Shown here piece by piece: positions 44,440-53,970 of a stretch of 64,000 nt of DNA. The notes beneath the pieces were generated by a model. That model was not told the origin of the DNA. It made no database searches and saw only the letters and a program-made list of their open reading frames with translations. A program made the translations under genes and the position numbers. How positions within the stretch are numbered: the stretch's first letter is position 1; each line of letters begins with the position of its first letter. The stretch covers positions 1 to 64,000 of the forward strand of contig JAFMHL010000021.1 in assembly GCA_017854535.1 (NCBI GenBank), in the 5' to 3' direction. This stretch comes from Nitratireductor sp. Lineage in GTDB: Bacteria; Pseudomonadota; Alphaproteobacteria; Rhizobiales; Rhizobiaceae.

Positions 44440-44779
44440 CTCGGCCTGCCTGTTTCATTCCTAGTCCCGCAAATTCGCGGAAAAAGATAACTCTAAAAGC
44501 TTTGTTGGACAAAATTAGCCCTTAAGCAAGTTCGTATTTGAAACCATCGACCAAGCGAAAACCCACCAGATTTCCAACCTTACCAAGTCGGGCGCAACAT
44601 AGATTTGTGCCCCCCGCCTGTCAAGGCAGAGGTTTACAACTTAAGTATCTGTTTTTGAATGTTTTTTGTAGAAACATTGCCAATGCGACAATGCGTCAAA
44701 CGGATGAAATGGGGAATCTGTCAATCAGCGCCCCATTTGCCAGTGCAAATCCGAATTGATGCGTAGCAATTTTAGCCGC
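44440..44779. other. Intergenic region upstream of the ATP synthase operon
   Basis: A 340-nt gene-free stretch between atpI and the SleB-like gene. It contains the atp promoter (44596-44624) and then about 155 nt of transcribed leader before atpI. The 73-codon ORF on the plus strand at 44538 is composed of unlikely codons and is not a gene. I saw no other structure. Confidence 0.6.
44596..44624 (-). promoter_or_regulatory. Sigma70-type promoter of the ATP synthase operon
   Basis: On the minus strand TTGACA (44619-44624), a 17-bp spacer and TATGTT (44596-44601) match the housekeeping promoter well. It is oriented to atpI with a long untranslated leader of roughly 150 nt. Confidence 0.7.
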
Positions 44780-45958
44780 TTAAGACCACCCACCGCCGAA
44801 TGTGCGGTAGAAGATGTGCAGACCGATGCGTCCTACTTTTTTCATGGAATGGGCCCATTTCGGGTTCACATAAGTCGCGTGATAATGTGTTGATGATCCA
44901 ACCTCTTTGAACCAAATACGCCCTTCAGTCGTTTCCCGGGCAACATAACTCGCAATATCCCAACGCTTTCGATCATTCACCTTGTCTTTGATGTTATCGC
45001 AGGCAAATGAGAACTGACAGCGATTGCGCCAATGTTTGTTTTGATAAACCACACCGCATATCGTGTTTGGATAAGTCGGGTTTTTAACTCGATTAAGAAT
45101 GACCTGTGACACAGCCGCCTGGCCACGGACTGGCTCGCCGCGGGCTTCAAAATAAATTCCCGCAGTCAGACAATGCTGCTCACGCTCCGAGAAAACTGCC
45201 TTTGGCAAAGGATCAGCAGCCCAGCTATGATCACCCTTTTCAAGCTTGGGAATGATGTTGATTGGCCCTGCCTCTTCGAGAACCTCGGCAAATGGCGAAC
45301 GCTCAAATTCCGGCTCCGGCGCAAAGGCCAGAATATTGGGGACAGACTCAGTAACAAGACTGGCGACCATTACAGGAAGATCAGCCTTTGGCGCAAATTT
45401 ATCTTGTTTCTTTTGTTTTGGATGAAACGCAAATGCGACCTGCAACGCTTCAGCGGCAGGCTTGGCTTTTACAAAAGCCAGTTCAGTCTTTTTACCCACA
45501 TCCAAAGGTGCAAGCATCGAATAGCGCTCAGCAACCGTTCCAGCATTAAACTTCGCTGGTGGAGCCCTTTTTGTTGTGGAAACTACGCGAGCGCCTTTTC
45601 CTGAACGATTCACGGTCTGAGGCTCGCGTTCAATCTTGACTTCGCTTGTCAAACGCTCTTCGAATTCTTTGCTGCTTGAACCTTGCAACAAGGCAGTAGT
45701 TTTTGGCAATTCTGCATCGATTTGGGTTTTTGAAATTGAGCTGGTGGTCAGTTGTGAAACACCCGGCTGCTCATCGGCGCTGATCAACCAACGCATGTTC
45801 GCTGTTACCGAAGCGGTCGCCTTTGAAAGGCTGGCAACATCCTGGTGTGCAACCAGGGTTGGGTAGGTCAGAAAAAGCGAAACTCCCGCTACGACTGGAA
45901 AAAAACCATTTTTAACACGCGCCCAAAGGGGCTGACGCTTCACATCAGATTTTATCAA
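44780..45958 (-). CDS. SleB-like cell wall hydrolase
   Basis: A 392-residue protein with an N-terminal hydrophobic segment (VKNGFFPVVAGVSLFLTYPTLVA, about 11-33), a long, low-complexity and probably disordered middle, and a C-terminal Hydrolase_2 (SleB) domain: REQHCLTAGIYFEARGEPVRGQAAVSQVILNRVKNPTYPNTICGVVYQN (catalytic Glu in YFEARGE) and QFSFACD. Such hydrolases cut peptidoglycan. It stands alone, with an upstream gap of 224 nt before der containing a direct repeat of TTGATATTGG. Confidence 0.9.
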   Translation of the reverse strand: MIKSDVKRQPLWARVKNGFFPVVAGVSLFLTYPTLVAHQDVASLSKATASVTANMRWLISADEQPGVSQLTTSSISKTQIDAELPKTTALLQGSSSKEFEERLTSEVKIEREPQTVNRSGKGARVVSTTKRAPPAKFNAGTVAERYSMLAPLDVGKKTELAFVKAKPAAEALQVAFAFHPKQKKQDKFAPKADLPVMVASLVTESVPNILAFAPEPEFERSPFAEVLEEAGPINIIPKLEKGDHSWAADPLPKAVFSEREQHCLTAGIYFEARGEPVRGQAAVSQVILNRVKNPTYPNTICGVVYQNKHWRNRCQFSFACDNIKDKVNDRKRWDIASYVARETTEGRIWFKEVGSSTHYHATYVNPKWAHSMKKVGRIGLHIFYRTFGGGWS

Positions 45959-46182
45959 AACTTTACTCCAAACAAACCGTTTTGACTGCTATCAACAAAC
46001 CTAAGCAGTGTTTTGATATTGGTTTGTTAACCTTGATATTGGGTTAAAGAGACATTTCTGATTGGTTAACAGCAGCCGTTTTTGCGTGCCTTAGGCCATG
46101 CAAATGCCCTTCTATCCAATCAGTGGACTGGATAAATTGCTTATTTGGCGGGATTTTGACCCTCATGTGGCAGCGAGAAGTT

Positions 46183-47619
46183 TTACCTGCGTTTTTTACG
46201 CGTAGCGTATGGGTTATCGCCTTTGCGAAGGAATAACCGAATGGGCACCGACCAAAGATCGAAGCTTTCTCTGATCTGGTTCACCATATAACGGGTATAA
46301 GATGCTGGCATCGATTCTGGGCGCGTACAATGAGCCATGAATGTCGGCGGACGCGCTTTAGCCTGTGTAACATATTTCATACGGATCCGCCGACCGGAAA
46401 CAGCTGGCGGTGGGTGATGGGCCTGAATATCATCAAGCCAACGGTTTAGTTTGGACGTACCGATACGGCGATTCCATTGTTCATGCACATCGAAAACCGC
46501 TTGCATTAATTTGGGAAGACCGTCTCCAGTTAGACCAGAGATTGGCATAACCTTGAGGCCCTTAACCTGAGACAGGCTTTCCTCTGACAATTCACGAATT
46601 TCTGCAAGGCGCTGCTGACGCTGTTCAACCAAGTCCCATTTATTGACGGCAATGACAGGAGCCCTGCCCTCACGAATAATCAAATCGATGATTTGCACAT
46701 CCTGCTTTTCAAACGGGATTTCGGCATCAATTACAATAATGACCACTTCCGCATATTTGACCGCGCGCAATCCGTCTGACACGGACATTTTTTCGAGCTT
46801 TTCTTGAATTCTGGCTTTGCGGCGCATGCCAGCCGTATCATAAAGCTTGATGACCCGACCTTGATATTCCCATTCCACCGAAATAGAATCGCGCGTGATG
46901 CCAGCTTCTGGGCCAGTTAAAAGCCGCTCTTCCTGAACCATTTGGTTTATCAGTGTAGACTTGCCAGCATTTGGCCGCCCTACAATGGCGATGCGCAAAG
47001 GCTTGGAAGTGTCATAGGCCGGGATTATCTCCTCGCCATGTTCGTCGAGTTCCAATTCTTCAAACTCGACATCATCCTCTTCTTCTTCATCTTCGGCATA
47101 GATGCCAGTACCATAAGCTCTATCTTCGCCAACAGCTGCAACGAGGGCATTGTACAAATCCCCCATGCCAACGCCATGTTCGGCAGATATTGGAACAGGT
47201 TCCCCGAAGCCGAGCGAAAAAGCATCATAGTAACCAGCCTCGCCCAGTTTGCCTTCCATCTTGTTGGCAACCAGCACGATCTTTTTAGAATGTTTACGTA
47301 CAATTTGCCCGAAGCTTTTATCAGTCGGAGTGATACCAGCTTTTGAATCAATCAGGAAAAGGCTGACATCAGCTTCAACAATGGCCTTTTCAGTCTGCTC
47401 GCGCATACGTCCTTCAAGGCTGTCTTCATCGGCATCTTCAAGGCCAGCGGTGTCGATGATCTTAAATTCCAGATCACCAATATGTCCATCGGCCATGCGG
47501 CGGTCGCGTGTAACACCCGGCGTATCATCGACAAGCGCAAGTTTCTTGCCAACCAAGCGATTGAAAAGCGTGGACTTGCCGACATTTGGCCGGCCAATGA
47601 TTGCAACGGTGAAACTCAT
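46183..47619 (-). CDS. der: Ribosome-assembly GTPase Der (EngA)
   Basis: Der is a double GTPase that assists 50S ribosome assembly. The 478-residue protein has two G domains: [18 protein letters not shown] (residues 8-25), [15 protein letters not shown]; and [14 protein letters not shown] (about 213-226), DTAGMRRKA and NKWDLVEQ, then a KH-like C-terminal domain. A linker of about 35 residues between them is unusually acidic ([23 protein letters not shown]). The acidic linker is variable in the family. It lies 29 nt after the TPR gene on the same strand. Confidence 0.96.
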   Translation of the reverse strand: MSFTVAIIGRPNVGKSTLFNRLVGKKLALVDDTPGVTRDRRMADGHIGDLEFKIIDTAGLEDADEDSLEGRMREQTEKAIVEADVSLFLIDSKAGITPTDKSFGQIVRKHSKKIVLVANKMEGKLGEAGYYDAFSLGFGEPVPISAEHGVGMGDLYNALVAAVGEDRAYGTGIYAEDEEEEDDVEFEELELDEHGEEIIPAYDTSKPLRIAIVGRPNAGKSTLINQMVQEERLLTGPEAGITRDSISVEWEYQGRVIKLYDTAGMRRKARIQEKLEKMSVSDGLRAVKYAEVVIIVIDAEIPFEKQDVQIIDLIIREGRAPVIAVNKWDLVEQRQQRLAEIRELSEESLSQVKGLKVMPISGLTGDGLPKLMQAVFDVHEQWNRRIGTSKLNRWLDDIQAHHPPPAVSGRRIRMKYVTQAKARPPTFMAHCTRPESMPASYTRYMVNQIRESFDLWSVPIRLFLRKGDNPYATRKKRR

Positions 47620-47648
47620 AATATGTTTGTCTCAATGAAAGCCTGACC

Positions 47649-48320
47649 TTAGCCGGCGGCTTTAATGCCTTTTCCTGCGAGAATGTTCAGCATCAACTGC
47701 GCCCGACCTCTAACGCCCTGCGGTGACGCCGTATCTTCAACAATTGATTGATACCAATCGAGCGCTTTTGTGTCTTCTCCTGCATTCATGGCTGCAATGC
47801 CCAATGCTTCACGGGCAGAATGGCGGAATGGCTCCCCAGCTGATGCAAGGGCTTTCAGCCGTGTTTCCAATGATCCATAATCTTCTTCGTCAACTGCTAA
47901 CAGGCCAGAGCGTAATGTTGCGATTTGTTGCAAGATCGGTGAAAAAGATTTGTCCGCAGCAAGTGCATCAAATTCTTTTATGGCTGCAGCTTTGTCGCCT
48001 TTGGCTGCAGTCTCACTGGCAATACGCAGTTTTGCAAGTGCAGCATATTGACCGCCGCCTTCATCAGCAATCGCATTAAGGGCGCTGATTGCCGCGTCGT
48101 GCTGACCTTCATTGGACATAGCAATCGCATCCATATAGCGATCACCCAAGCTGGCAGCACTGGTTTCCTCAAAATGTTTCCAAGCTTGAAAAGCTGCTGT
48201 AGCAACTGCAATCAACACTGCCAGAGCTATGATATATTTGCCGTATTTCGCCCAAAAATCCTGCGCCCGATCCTGACGGATTTGATCATCAACTTCGCGA
48301 ATAAAAGTATCTTCTGCCAT
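47649..48320 (-). CDS. Membrane-anchored TPR-like protein (YfgM family)
   Basis: A 223-residue protein: cytoplasmic N-terminus (1-24, EVDDQIRQDRAQDFWAKYGKYI), one membrane helix (about 28-46) and a periplasmic TPR-like region rich in Ala, ending AGKGIKAAG. This matches the YfgM/DUF2133-like ancillary family often placed next to der/bamB, which associates with the SecYEG translocon. It probably forms an operon with der (29 nt). AGGCACC gives a modest binding site. Confidence 0.88.
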   Translation of the reverse strand: MAEDTFIREVDDQIRQDRAQDFWAKYGKYIIALAVLIAVATAAFQAWKHFEETSAASLGDRYMDAIAMSNEGQHDAAISALNAIADEGGGQYAALAKLRIASETAAKGDKAAAIKEFDALAADKSFSPILQQIATLRSGLLAVDEEDYGSLETRLKALASAGEPFRHSAREALGIAAMNAGEDTKALDWYQSIVEDTASPQGVRGRAQLMLNILAGKGIKAAG

Positions 48321-48478
48321 GGTGCCTGTCGTTTGTTTTCAATAGGAGGTTTTTAAGCGCTCATCAAACTGCGCTCTTTTGCAGCCTTTTAACTGACAAA
48401 GGCTCTGAAAAGCAATGGCAACCGCAATCAATTAACGGACACCATTTACCTTACCAGTTTTTGGCACTAGCTAAATCC

Positions 48479-49051
48479 TCAGCCAACCATGATCGGCGCA
48501 ACGCCAAACAGCCATTCATGCAGACCGAATAAAAATACTGCCCATAAAACAATACCGCCGAAGATTGCCAGACCGTCCTGCAATATTGGTTTGACAGGTG
48601 GTAAAGCCGCCGTTCTTTTCCGTACGCTTACAAAGTTTAAACTTGCCCAGATGATAAACGAACCGAACAGCAAGACAGAAGCAGTGTCGCCATTGGCAAA
48701 CAAATGCGCCAAAGACCAAAGGATGATTGCGAGCAAAAACGGATGATGTGTAATAAATTTTAGTCGGCTGGAGCGCATGTTAAAAGTCATCAAAATGAAA
48801 GCTGGCAACATCAACAACACTGCCAGTGTTGGGCCCCAATCCGGCCTAACATAGACAATGTCAGCGTCAGGACGGGCAACGGAGTATCCGTAAATCAACA
48901 CAACCAATGCAATCAAAGAAGCCAGAGAGTACAAGCCCTTCCACTTGTTCTCACCCATTTGAGCATATTTTGCATCCCGCCATTTTGGTGCTATCATTCG
49001 CAAAGAATGCAAGCCGTGAAATAATATCAATCCAATAATGAGCCAAGTCAT
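48479..49051 (-). CDS. NnrU family membrane protein
   Basis: A polytopic protein of 190 residues. It matches the NnrU family, whose first members were linked to nitric-oxide metabolism in denitrifiers; it is also widespread in non-denitrifiers. Conserved parts are MTWLIIGLILFHGLHSLRM at the start, VYVRPDWGPTLAVLLMLPAFILM, KFITHHPFLLAIILWSLAHLFANGD and FIIWASLNFVS. The track start adds 18 residues; AGGGA eight bases before ATG 49051 fixes the start. Confidence 0.87.
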   Translation of the reverse strand: MTWLIIGLILFHGLHSLRMIAPKWRDAKYAQMGENKWKGLYSLASLIALVVLIYGYSVARPDADIVYVRPDWGPTLAVLLMLPAFILMTFNMRSSRLKFITHHPFLLAIILWSLAHLFANGDTASVLLFGSFIIWASLNFVSVRKRTAALPPVKPILQDGLAIFGGIVLWAVFLFGLHEWLFGVAPIMVG

Positions 49052-49143
49052 ATTTTTTGTCCCTGAATTGCACTTGTATAGCATTGCGCTAGTGGGCGAT
49101 CTCAATTGTGTTTTCGGTTAACAAGAGTATTGGGAAACGGACT

Positions 49144-49473
49144 ATGTCTGTCAATCAAAGGAAAGCCAAACAGCTTCTTGCCACTAAACGCGCCGAGTTG
49201 GAAAAAGAGTCTAAACTTTCCAAAGAAGCGCGCGAAACGGTTGAACTTGATCAACAATCTGTTGGACGTTTATCCCGTATGGACGCAATGCAACAAAAAG
49301 CGATGGCGGATGCACAAGAAAGAACAAGAGCACTTGATCTTCAACGCATCGAAATGGCTGAGCGTCGGATCCATGATGACGAATACGGTTTTTGCTTATC
49401 TTGCGGCGAGGAAATCGCCGAGGGCAGACTTGCCCTCGACCCGATGGCTGAACGATGCATCAAATGCGCTTAA
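49144..49473 (+). CDS. TraR/DksA-type zinc-finger protein
   Basis: A 109-residue protein with a helical Lys/Glu/Arg-rich N-terminal part and a C-terminal zinc finger of the TraR/DksA type: C-x2-C ... C-x2-C in FCLSCGEEIAEGRLALDPMAERCIKC. DksA-like proteins bind the RNA polymerase secondary channel, but short forms like this are not characterised. The track start at 49108 adds 12 residues; ATG 49144 (MSVNQRK) is preceded by GGGAAACGGACT. Its stop lies 2 nt before that of bacA on the other strand. Confidence 0.82.
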   Translation: MSVNQRKAKQLLATKRAELEKESKLSKEARETVELDQQSVGRLSRMDAMQQKAMADAQERTRALDLQRIEMAERRIHDDEYGFCLSCGEEIAEGRLALDPMAERCIKCA

Positions 49474-49475
49474 CA

Positions 49476-50771
49476 CTATGACTTCAATTTTTCGTCCAAG
49501 TCTCCATTTAGCGGTTTCAGGGTCGCCACTTCTTTAAGATATTCCTGATCGATCTCCGGCAATGGTTCATTGTTCATAGCCGCTTCAAACGCTTTCAAAC
49601 GTTTATGGATCGACATCAATTCAACAATCGTTCCCCAGGAATTGACCAGATACTGGAATGAGTTCGCTACCTGGTTAAATGCGGAAACGATCTGTTGGAA
49701 CAACCCGAATGTGATTTTACCAGCAGCAATGGTTGGAACCAGCAAGATAATCGAAAAAACATTGTCCGTTTGCAGATACAGATATCTTGCGACATTAAAA
49801 TAGAGGTAGTGGAAATATAGGCGGAAATAATTTTTTCGCACATTTCCAAAAAGGTCTCGCAAAGAAGGCGGCCCAGCACGATCCTTGCTGTCCTCACCAT
49901 AAACAAGCTCTTTACGATAGGCCGCCTCAACTCTTTGGTTCTTAAAATATAGCCCAGGCAGTTTAATACCTGCAACCAGTAGAAGAACGGTTCCGAAAAT
50001 GGACCAGAAGAGAGCGGCCATAAGCAATGGCGCTGGAATTTGTCCGATGATTGGAAGTTCGGTGATGTTTTGGCCGAGCACATATAAGATCGGTAAAAAA
50101 GCGATCAAAGTAAGAATTGAATCAATTGCTCTGGTTCCAAGAGATTCAACAGTCTCGGCAAAGCGCATCGTATCTTCTTGAACACGCTGGGAAGCACCCT
50201 CAATGTGACGCAGGTTAGCCCAGTTTTCGGCGTAATAGTCATTCATCGCGGTGCGCCAGCGAAAGACATAATGGCTCGCAATGAAACTGGTTATCACGGC
50301 TATTACGATGTTGATCGAAGCAATTTCAAGAAAATCAAAAACGCCTGCAAAAAGTTCGGATACTGGCACTGTTCCTTTTGTGTCACCAGTTAGAGCATTT
50401 TGGATCATGTCAAAAAATGATCCACGCCAATTGTTCAGCGCGACGCTGGTCTGAACAGAAAAAGCCGTGGTGAACAAGATCAATCCCGAGACCAAAAGCG
50501 ACCAAATCTGCCATTTGTGTGGTGCAAAATGGAACCATAAAGCAGAGAAAATCAAAATGGACAGAGCATAATAAAGGTAAAACCAAAGCATATCATTTGA
50601 AAAGAAAAACCAGACCGTCGCTAATTGTCCCGCGCCTTCTTGTGGCGGCAATCCAACTAAACCGCCCCAACCCGAAGCGCCGCCCGCATACCAGATGCCC
50701 ATCGCGATGGCGCACCAGACTAAAAATGACGGAAAGAAAATTTTAGGGTTGGGGAAAAATGAATGAAACAC
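49476..50771 (-). CDS. bacA: SbmA/BacA-family peptide transporter
   Basis: An inner-membrane protein of 431 residues of the SbmA/BacA family, proton-driven importers of peptides such as bleomycin, microcin B17 and plant NCR peptides; in Sinorhizobium and Brucella BacA is needed for chronic intracellular life. It lacks an ABC nucleotide domain. Visible segments are FFPNPKIFFPSFLVWCAIAMGIWYAG, HFAPHKWQIWSLLVSG, RWRTAMNDYYAENW and IEGASQRVQEDTMRFAETVE, the conserved family core. Start: GTG 50771 (FHSFFPNPK), with AGGAG 6-7 bases upstream; the track ATG adds 18 residues. Confidence 0.9.
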   Translation of the reverse strand: MFHSFFPNPKIFFPSFLVWCAIAMGIWYAGGASGWGGLVGLPPQEGAGQLATVWFFFSNDMLWFYLYYALSILIFSALWFHFAPHKWQIWSLLVSGLILFTTAFSVQTSVALNNWRGSFFDMIQNALTGDTKGTVPVSELFAGVFDFLEIASINIVIAVITSFIASHYVFRWRTAMNDYYAENWANLRHIEGASQRVQEDTMRFAETVESLGTRAIDSILTLIAFLPILYVLGQNITELPIIGQIPAPLLMAALFWSIFGTVLLLVAGIKLPGLYFKNQRVEAAYRKELVYGEDSKDRAGPPSLRDLFGNVRKNYFRLYFHYLYFNVARYLYLQTDNVFSIILLVPTIAAGKITFGLFQQIVSAFNQVANSFQYLVNSWGTIVELMSIHKRLKAFEAAMNNEPLPEIDQEYLKEVATLKPLNGDLDEKLKS

Positions 50772-50990
50772 GGTGTTCTCCTGCGATTCGGTCTTTTGAT
50801 GATGTCGCACACTCTTGATGGGCAATCAAGAAATTGGACCTGTCTTCATGTGCTTTGGAAATCAGGTTTTTGAGAGCAATCACTGATTAATATTGATCAA
50901 ATTGAAAACTTGTTCCCGCTATTAACCACTCGGTTACGTTTAACGAACAAAATCAGTTTCACCACAAGCGATTCGTATGGAGTACGTTAC

Positions 50991-51236
50991 ATGAAGTTGA
51001 TCGATTCACAGATCAAATTGCCGACGATTGAAGAGGCTGAGGTTATCGCCAATCTGCCTCGCAAAAGTGATGAACAACTGGCCCGTGAATATGCCGAAAT
51101 GATTGATCAAATGTACCTGAATGCAGAGATGCTGGACATTGATGCCTGCCCGCCGGATCGCCGGATATTCAAAGGTGATCGTGAAGCTTGGATATACGAG
51201 CATGGAAATGTTGCTGAGCTCGTCTTTGTAAAATAG
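50991..51236 (+). CDS. Hypothetical protein (81 aa)
   Basis: An 81-residue acidic protein (MKLIDSQIKLPTIEEAEVIANLPRKSDEQLAREYAEMIDQMYLNAE...) with a helical N-terminal half and no recognisable domain. GGAG eight bases before ATG 50991 fixes the start; the track ORF from 50910 is too long. It is divergent from bacA and stands before the hexuronate operon. I do not recognise it. Confidence 0.55.
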   Translation: MKLIDSQIKLPTIEEAEVIANLPRKSDEQLAREYAEMIDQMYLNAEMLDIDACPPDRRIFKGDREAWIYEHGNVAELVFVK

Positions 51237-51357
51237 ATCCGCTAGCGAACCTTCTCAATTGAAAATAGACGTCGCTCCACTTGCTCTCATTTGAATGCAA
51301 GTGATAGTATTTGATAGCATTGATTGATTTCGTATTTAATTTGCGGGATTTAGAAAG

Positions 51358-52758
51358 GTGTTGAAAGACTTGTTACACCCTGACCGCCTTTTTCCTGTTG
51401 AGCAATCCGCCAGAAACTTGGCGCGGAGTTTATTCCAAACTGTTGAAAAGCTGCCGATTATCTCTCCGCATGGGCACACGGATTCCCGATGGTGGGGTGA
51501 GAACCAGCCCTTCACGAACGCCGCAGAGTTATTCGTCATTCCTGACCATTATGTGGTCCGCATGTTGATTAGTCAGGGCATCAGTTTTGAAGCGCTGGGG
51601 ATTGGCGCCGATAGAGAACACGATCCTCGCAAAATATGGCGATGCTTTGCCAGCCACTATCGCCTGTTTGCTGCAACTCCATCGCAATTATGGTTAGACC
51701 ATGCATTTCAGGAAGTATTCGGCCTCACGGATCGATTGAGTGATAAAAACGCTGATGATTTTTTCGATGCTATTGGGGATAAGTTGACCAAACCGGAGTT
51801 TCGCCCTCGATCTCTTTATGACCGTTTCAACATCGAGGTTATCGCTACCACCGATAGCGCGCTAGACGACTTGAAGCAGCATCAGTTGGTTCAAAAATCT
51901 GATTGGAACGGGCGTGTCATACCCACTTATCGTCCAGATGCAGTTGTTGATCCAGATTTTGAAGGGTTTCAAGACAACCTTGATCAACTAGGAGAACTGA
52001 CCGGATGTGATACGCATGACTGGACAGGCTATCTCGATGCCCATCGAGCGCGACGTGCATTTTTCATTTCCATGGGAGCAACGGCCACCGACCACGGCCA
52101 TCCATCGGCATTTACTCAAGACCTATCTTTCAGCGATGCGAAAACGCTCTTCGGCAAAGTTCGGTCTGGCAAAAGTAGCGTTGATGAAAATGAGATATTC
52201 CGAGGCCAAATGCTGACAGAAATGGCACGCATGTCTGTTGATGACGGTTTGGTTATGCAACTGCATGCAGGTTCGTTTCGAAATCACAACAAATCTGTAT
52301 TTGAAAAATATGGTCGTGATCGCGGATTTGATATTCCAAAGCGAACAGGATTTGTTTCTGAATTGAAACCGCTGCTTGATGCTGTGGGCTTGAATCCCAA
52401 ATTTTCAATGATCCTGTTCACACTGGATGAAAGCACCTATTCGCGGGAGTTGGCTCCTTTGGTTGGCGCTTATCCAGGTTTGAAAATCGGCCCGCCATGG
52501 TGGTTCCATGATAGTTTTGAAGGCATGCGCAGATATCGCGAAACGGTTATAGAAACAGCAGGTTTTTATAACACAGTCGGGTTTAACGATGATACGCGTG
52601 CGTTATGCTCAATACCCGCAAGGCATGATGTGGCGCGACGGGCTGATTGTGCTTTCCTAGCAGAATTGGTCACGAGGCATAGGCTGGATGAAGACGAAGC
52701 CTATGAGCTGGCGCCCCTATTGGCGAACGGTTTTGCGCGGGAAACATATAAATTGTGA
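51358..52758 (+). CDS. uxaC: Glucuronate isomerase
   Basis: UxaC converts D-glucuronate to D-fructuronate (and galacturonate to tagaturonate). The 466-residue protein is of the usual length, with the N-terminal SPHGHTDSRWWGENQPF (metal-binding HxH) and the later AVGLNPKFSMILFTLDE and DRFNIEVIATTDSALDD patterns of the amidohydrolase-like fold. The start is GTG (or TTG one codon later); a weak AAAGG overlaps it. First gene of an operon with uxuA and uxuB; the gap to uxuA is 12 nt. Confidence 0.93.
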   Translation: MLKDLLHPDRLFPVEQSARNLARSLFQTVEKLPIISPHGHTDSRWWGENQPFTNAAELFVIPDHYVVRMLISQGISFEALGIGADREHDPRKIWRCFASHYRLFAATPSQLWLDHAFQEVFGLTDRLSDKNADDFFDAIGDKLTKPEFRPRSLYDRFNIEVIATTDSALDDLKQHQLVQKSDWNGRVIPTYRPDAVVDPDFEGFQDNLDQLGELTGCDTHDWTGYLDAHRARRAFFISMGATATDHGHPSAFTQDLSFSDAKTLFGKVRSGKSSVDENEIFRGQMLTEMARMSVDDGLVMQLHAGSFRNHNKSVFEKYGRDRGFDIPKRTGFVSELKPLLDAVGLNPKFSMILFTLDESTYSRELAPLVGAYPGLKIGPPWWFHDSFEGMRRYRETVIETAGFYNTVGFNDDTRALCSIPARHDVARRADCAFLAELVTRHRLDEDEAYELAPLLANGFARETYKL

Positions 52759-52770
52759 GATGAGTAAATA

Positions 52771-53970
52771 ATGCGACAGACATGGCGTTGGTTCGGACCA
52801 GATGACAAAGTCACACTTTCAGACATCCGCCAAGCGGGTGCAGAAGGAATTGTGACTGCGCTCCACCAGTTTCCACCGGGCCAATTGTGGGATGAAGCTT
52901 CTATTCATCAGCGCCTTTCAGAAATCACGTCTAATGGTTTGAGTCTCACATGGGATGTGGTTGAAAGCCTGCCTATTAGTGAAGAAATCCGCACCGCTGG
53001 TCCCAACCGTGATGCTCATATCGCAATATGGATAGAAAGTATGGCGAACCTTGCCAAAGCTGGCGTCAAAGTGATTTGTTATAATTTTATGCCCGTGCTG
53101 GATTGGACCCGCACAAATTTGGCGGCACCTATGCCATCAGGAGCGAAGGCACTGCTTTTCGAGCTAAGTGACTTTGCTGCTTTTGATATCCATGCCCTCA
53201 AACGTGAAAATGCTGCAAAAGACTATCCAGTTGATATCGTCAAAAAGGCTAGTGAAATCGCTCAAAGGTTTACTGAAAAAGACATCCAAACACTGACAGC
53301 TAATATTCTTGCGGGATTACCGGGAGCCATGGAGAGTTGGACTCTAGACAGTTTACGCCAACGTCTTGCAGTCTATCGTGATATTGATGGCACGCAACTC
53401 AGGCAAAATCTGAAAACATTTCTTGAGGCCGTTATCCCCCATGCGGAAGCGTTGGATATGCGCCTTTGTTGTCATCCAGATGATCCGCCTTGGCCGCTGT
53501 TTGGCCTGCCCAGAATTATGTCGACCGAGAATGACTATCAATGGCTGGTTGACGCTGTGCCGAGCAAAGCCAATGGCATAACCTTTTGCACAGGCTCCTT
53601 AGGCGCACGCAGCGATAACGATCTTGTCGGTATGGTCGATAGACTGGGCAAGCATATTCATTTTCTCCATCTTAGAAATGTACGACGCCACTTTGAAACC
53701 ATTCCATGTTCGTTTCATGAGGACGAACATCTATCAGGCAGCACCGATATGGTTGCTGTCATCAAGGCTGTGTTGAAAGAACAGAATCGCAGGAAACAGG
53801 AAGGCCGACCTGACTGGCAAATCCCCATGCGCCCGGACCATGGGCAGGAAATACTGGATGATAAAAATCGTAAAGCAGCGCCCGGTTATCCGGCGATCGG
53901 CAGGTTAAAGGGGCTGGCGGAATTGCGCGGTGTCATGATGGCTTTGGAACATGGTGCGTCGTCAACATGA
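52771..53970 (+). CDS. uxuA: D-mannonate dehydratase
   Basis: UxuA removes water from D-mannonate to give 2-keto-3-deoxygluconate. The 399-residue protein shows MRQTWRWFGPDDKVTLSDIRQAGAEGIVTALHQFPPGQLWDEASI at the N-terminus, WDVVESLPISEEI, NFMPVLDWTRTNL, and RLCCHPDDPPWPLFGLPRIMST with metal-ligand Cys/His, all typical of the family. GATGAGTAA before the ATG. The stop overlaps uxuB (ATGA), so translation is coupled. Confidence 0.95.
   Translation: MRQTWRWFGPDDKVTLSDIRQAGAEGIVTALHQFPPGQLWDEASIHQRLSEITSNGLSLTWDVVESLPISEEIRTAGPNRDAHIAIWIESMANLAKAGVKVICYNFMPVLDWTRTNLAAPMPSGAKALLFELSDFAAFDIHALKRENAAKDYPVDIVKKASEIAQRFTEKDIQTLTANILAGLPGAMESWTLDSLRQRLAVYRDIDGTQLRQNLKTFLEAVIPHAEALDMRLCCHPDDPPWPLFGLPRIMSTENDYQWLVDAVPSKANGITFCTGSLGARSDNDLVGMVDRLGKHIHFLHLRNVRRHFETIPCSFHEDEHLSGSTDMVAVIKAVLKEQNRRKQEGRPDWQIPMRPDHGQEILDDKNRKAAPGYPAIGRLKGLAELRGVMMALEHGASST

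Noticed and set aside
44538-44759. 73-codon plus-strand ORF between atpI and SleB-like gene
   Set aside because: Opposite the atp promoter; composition and residue use are unlike a protein.
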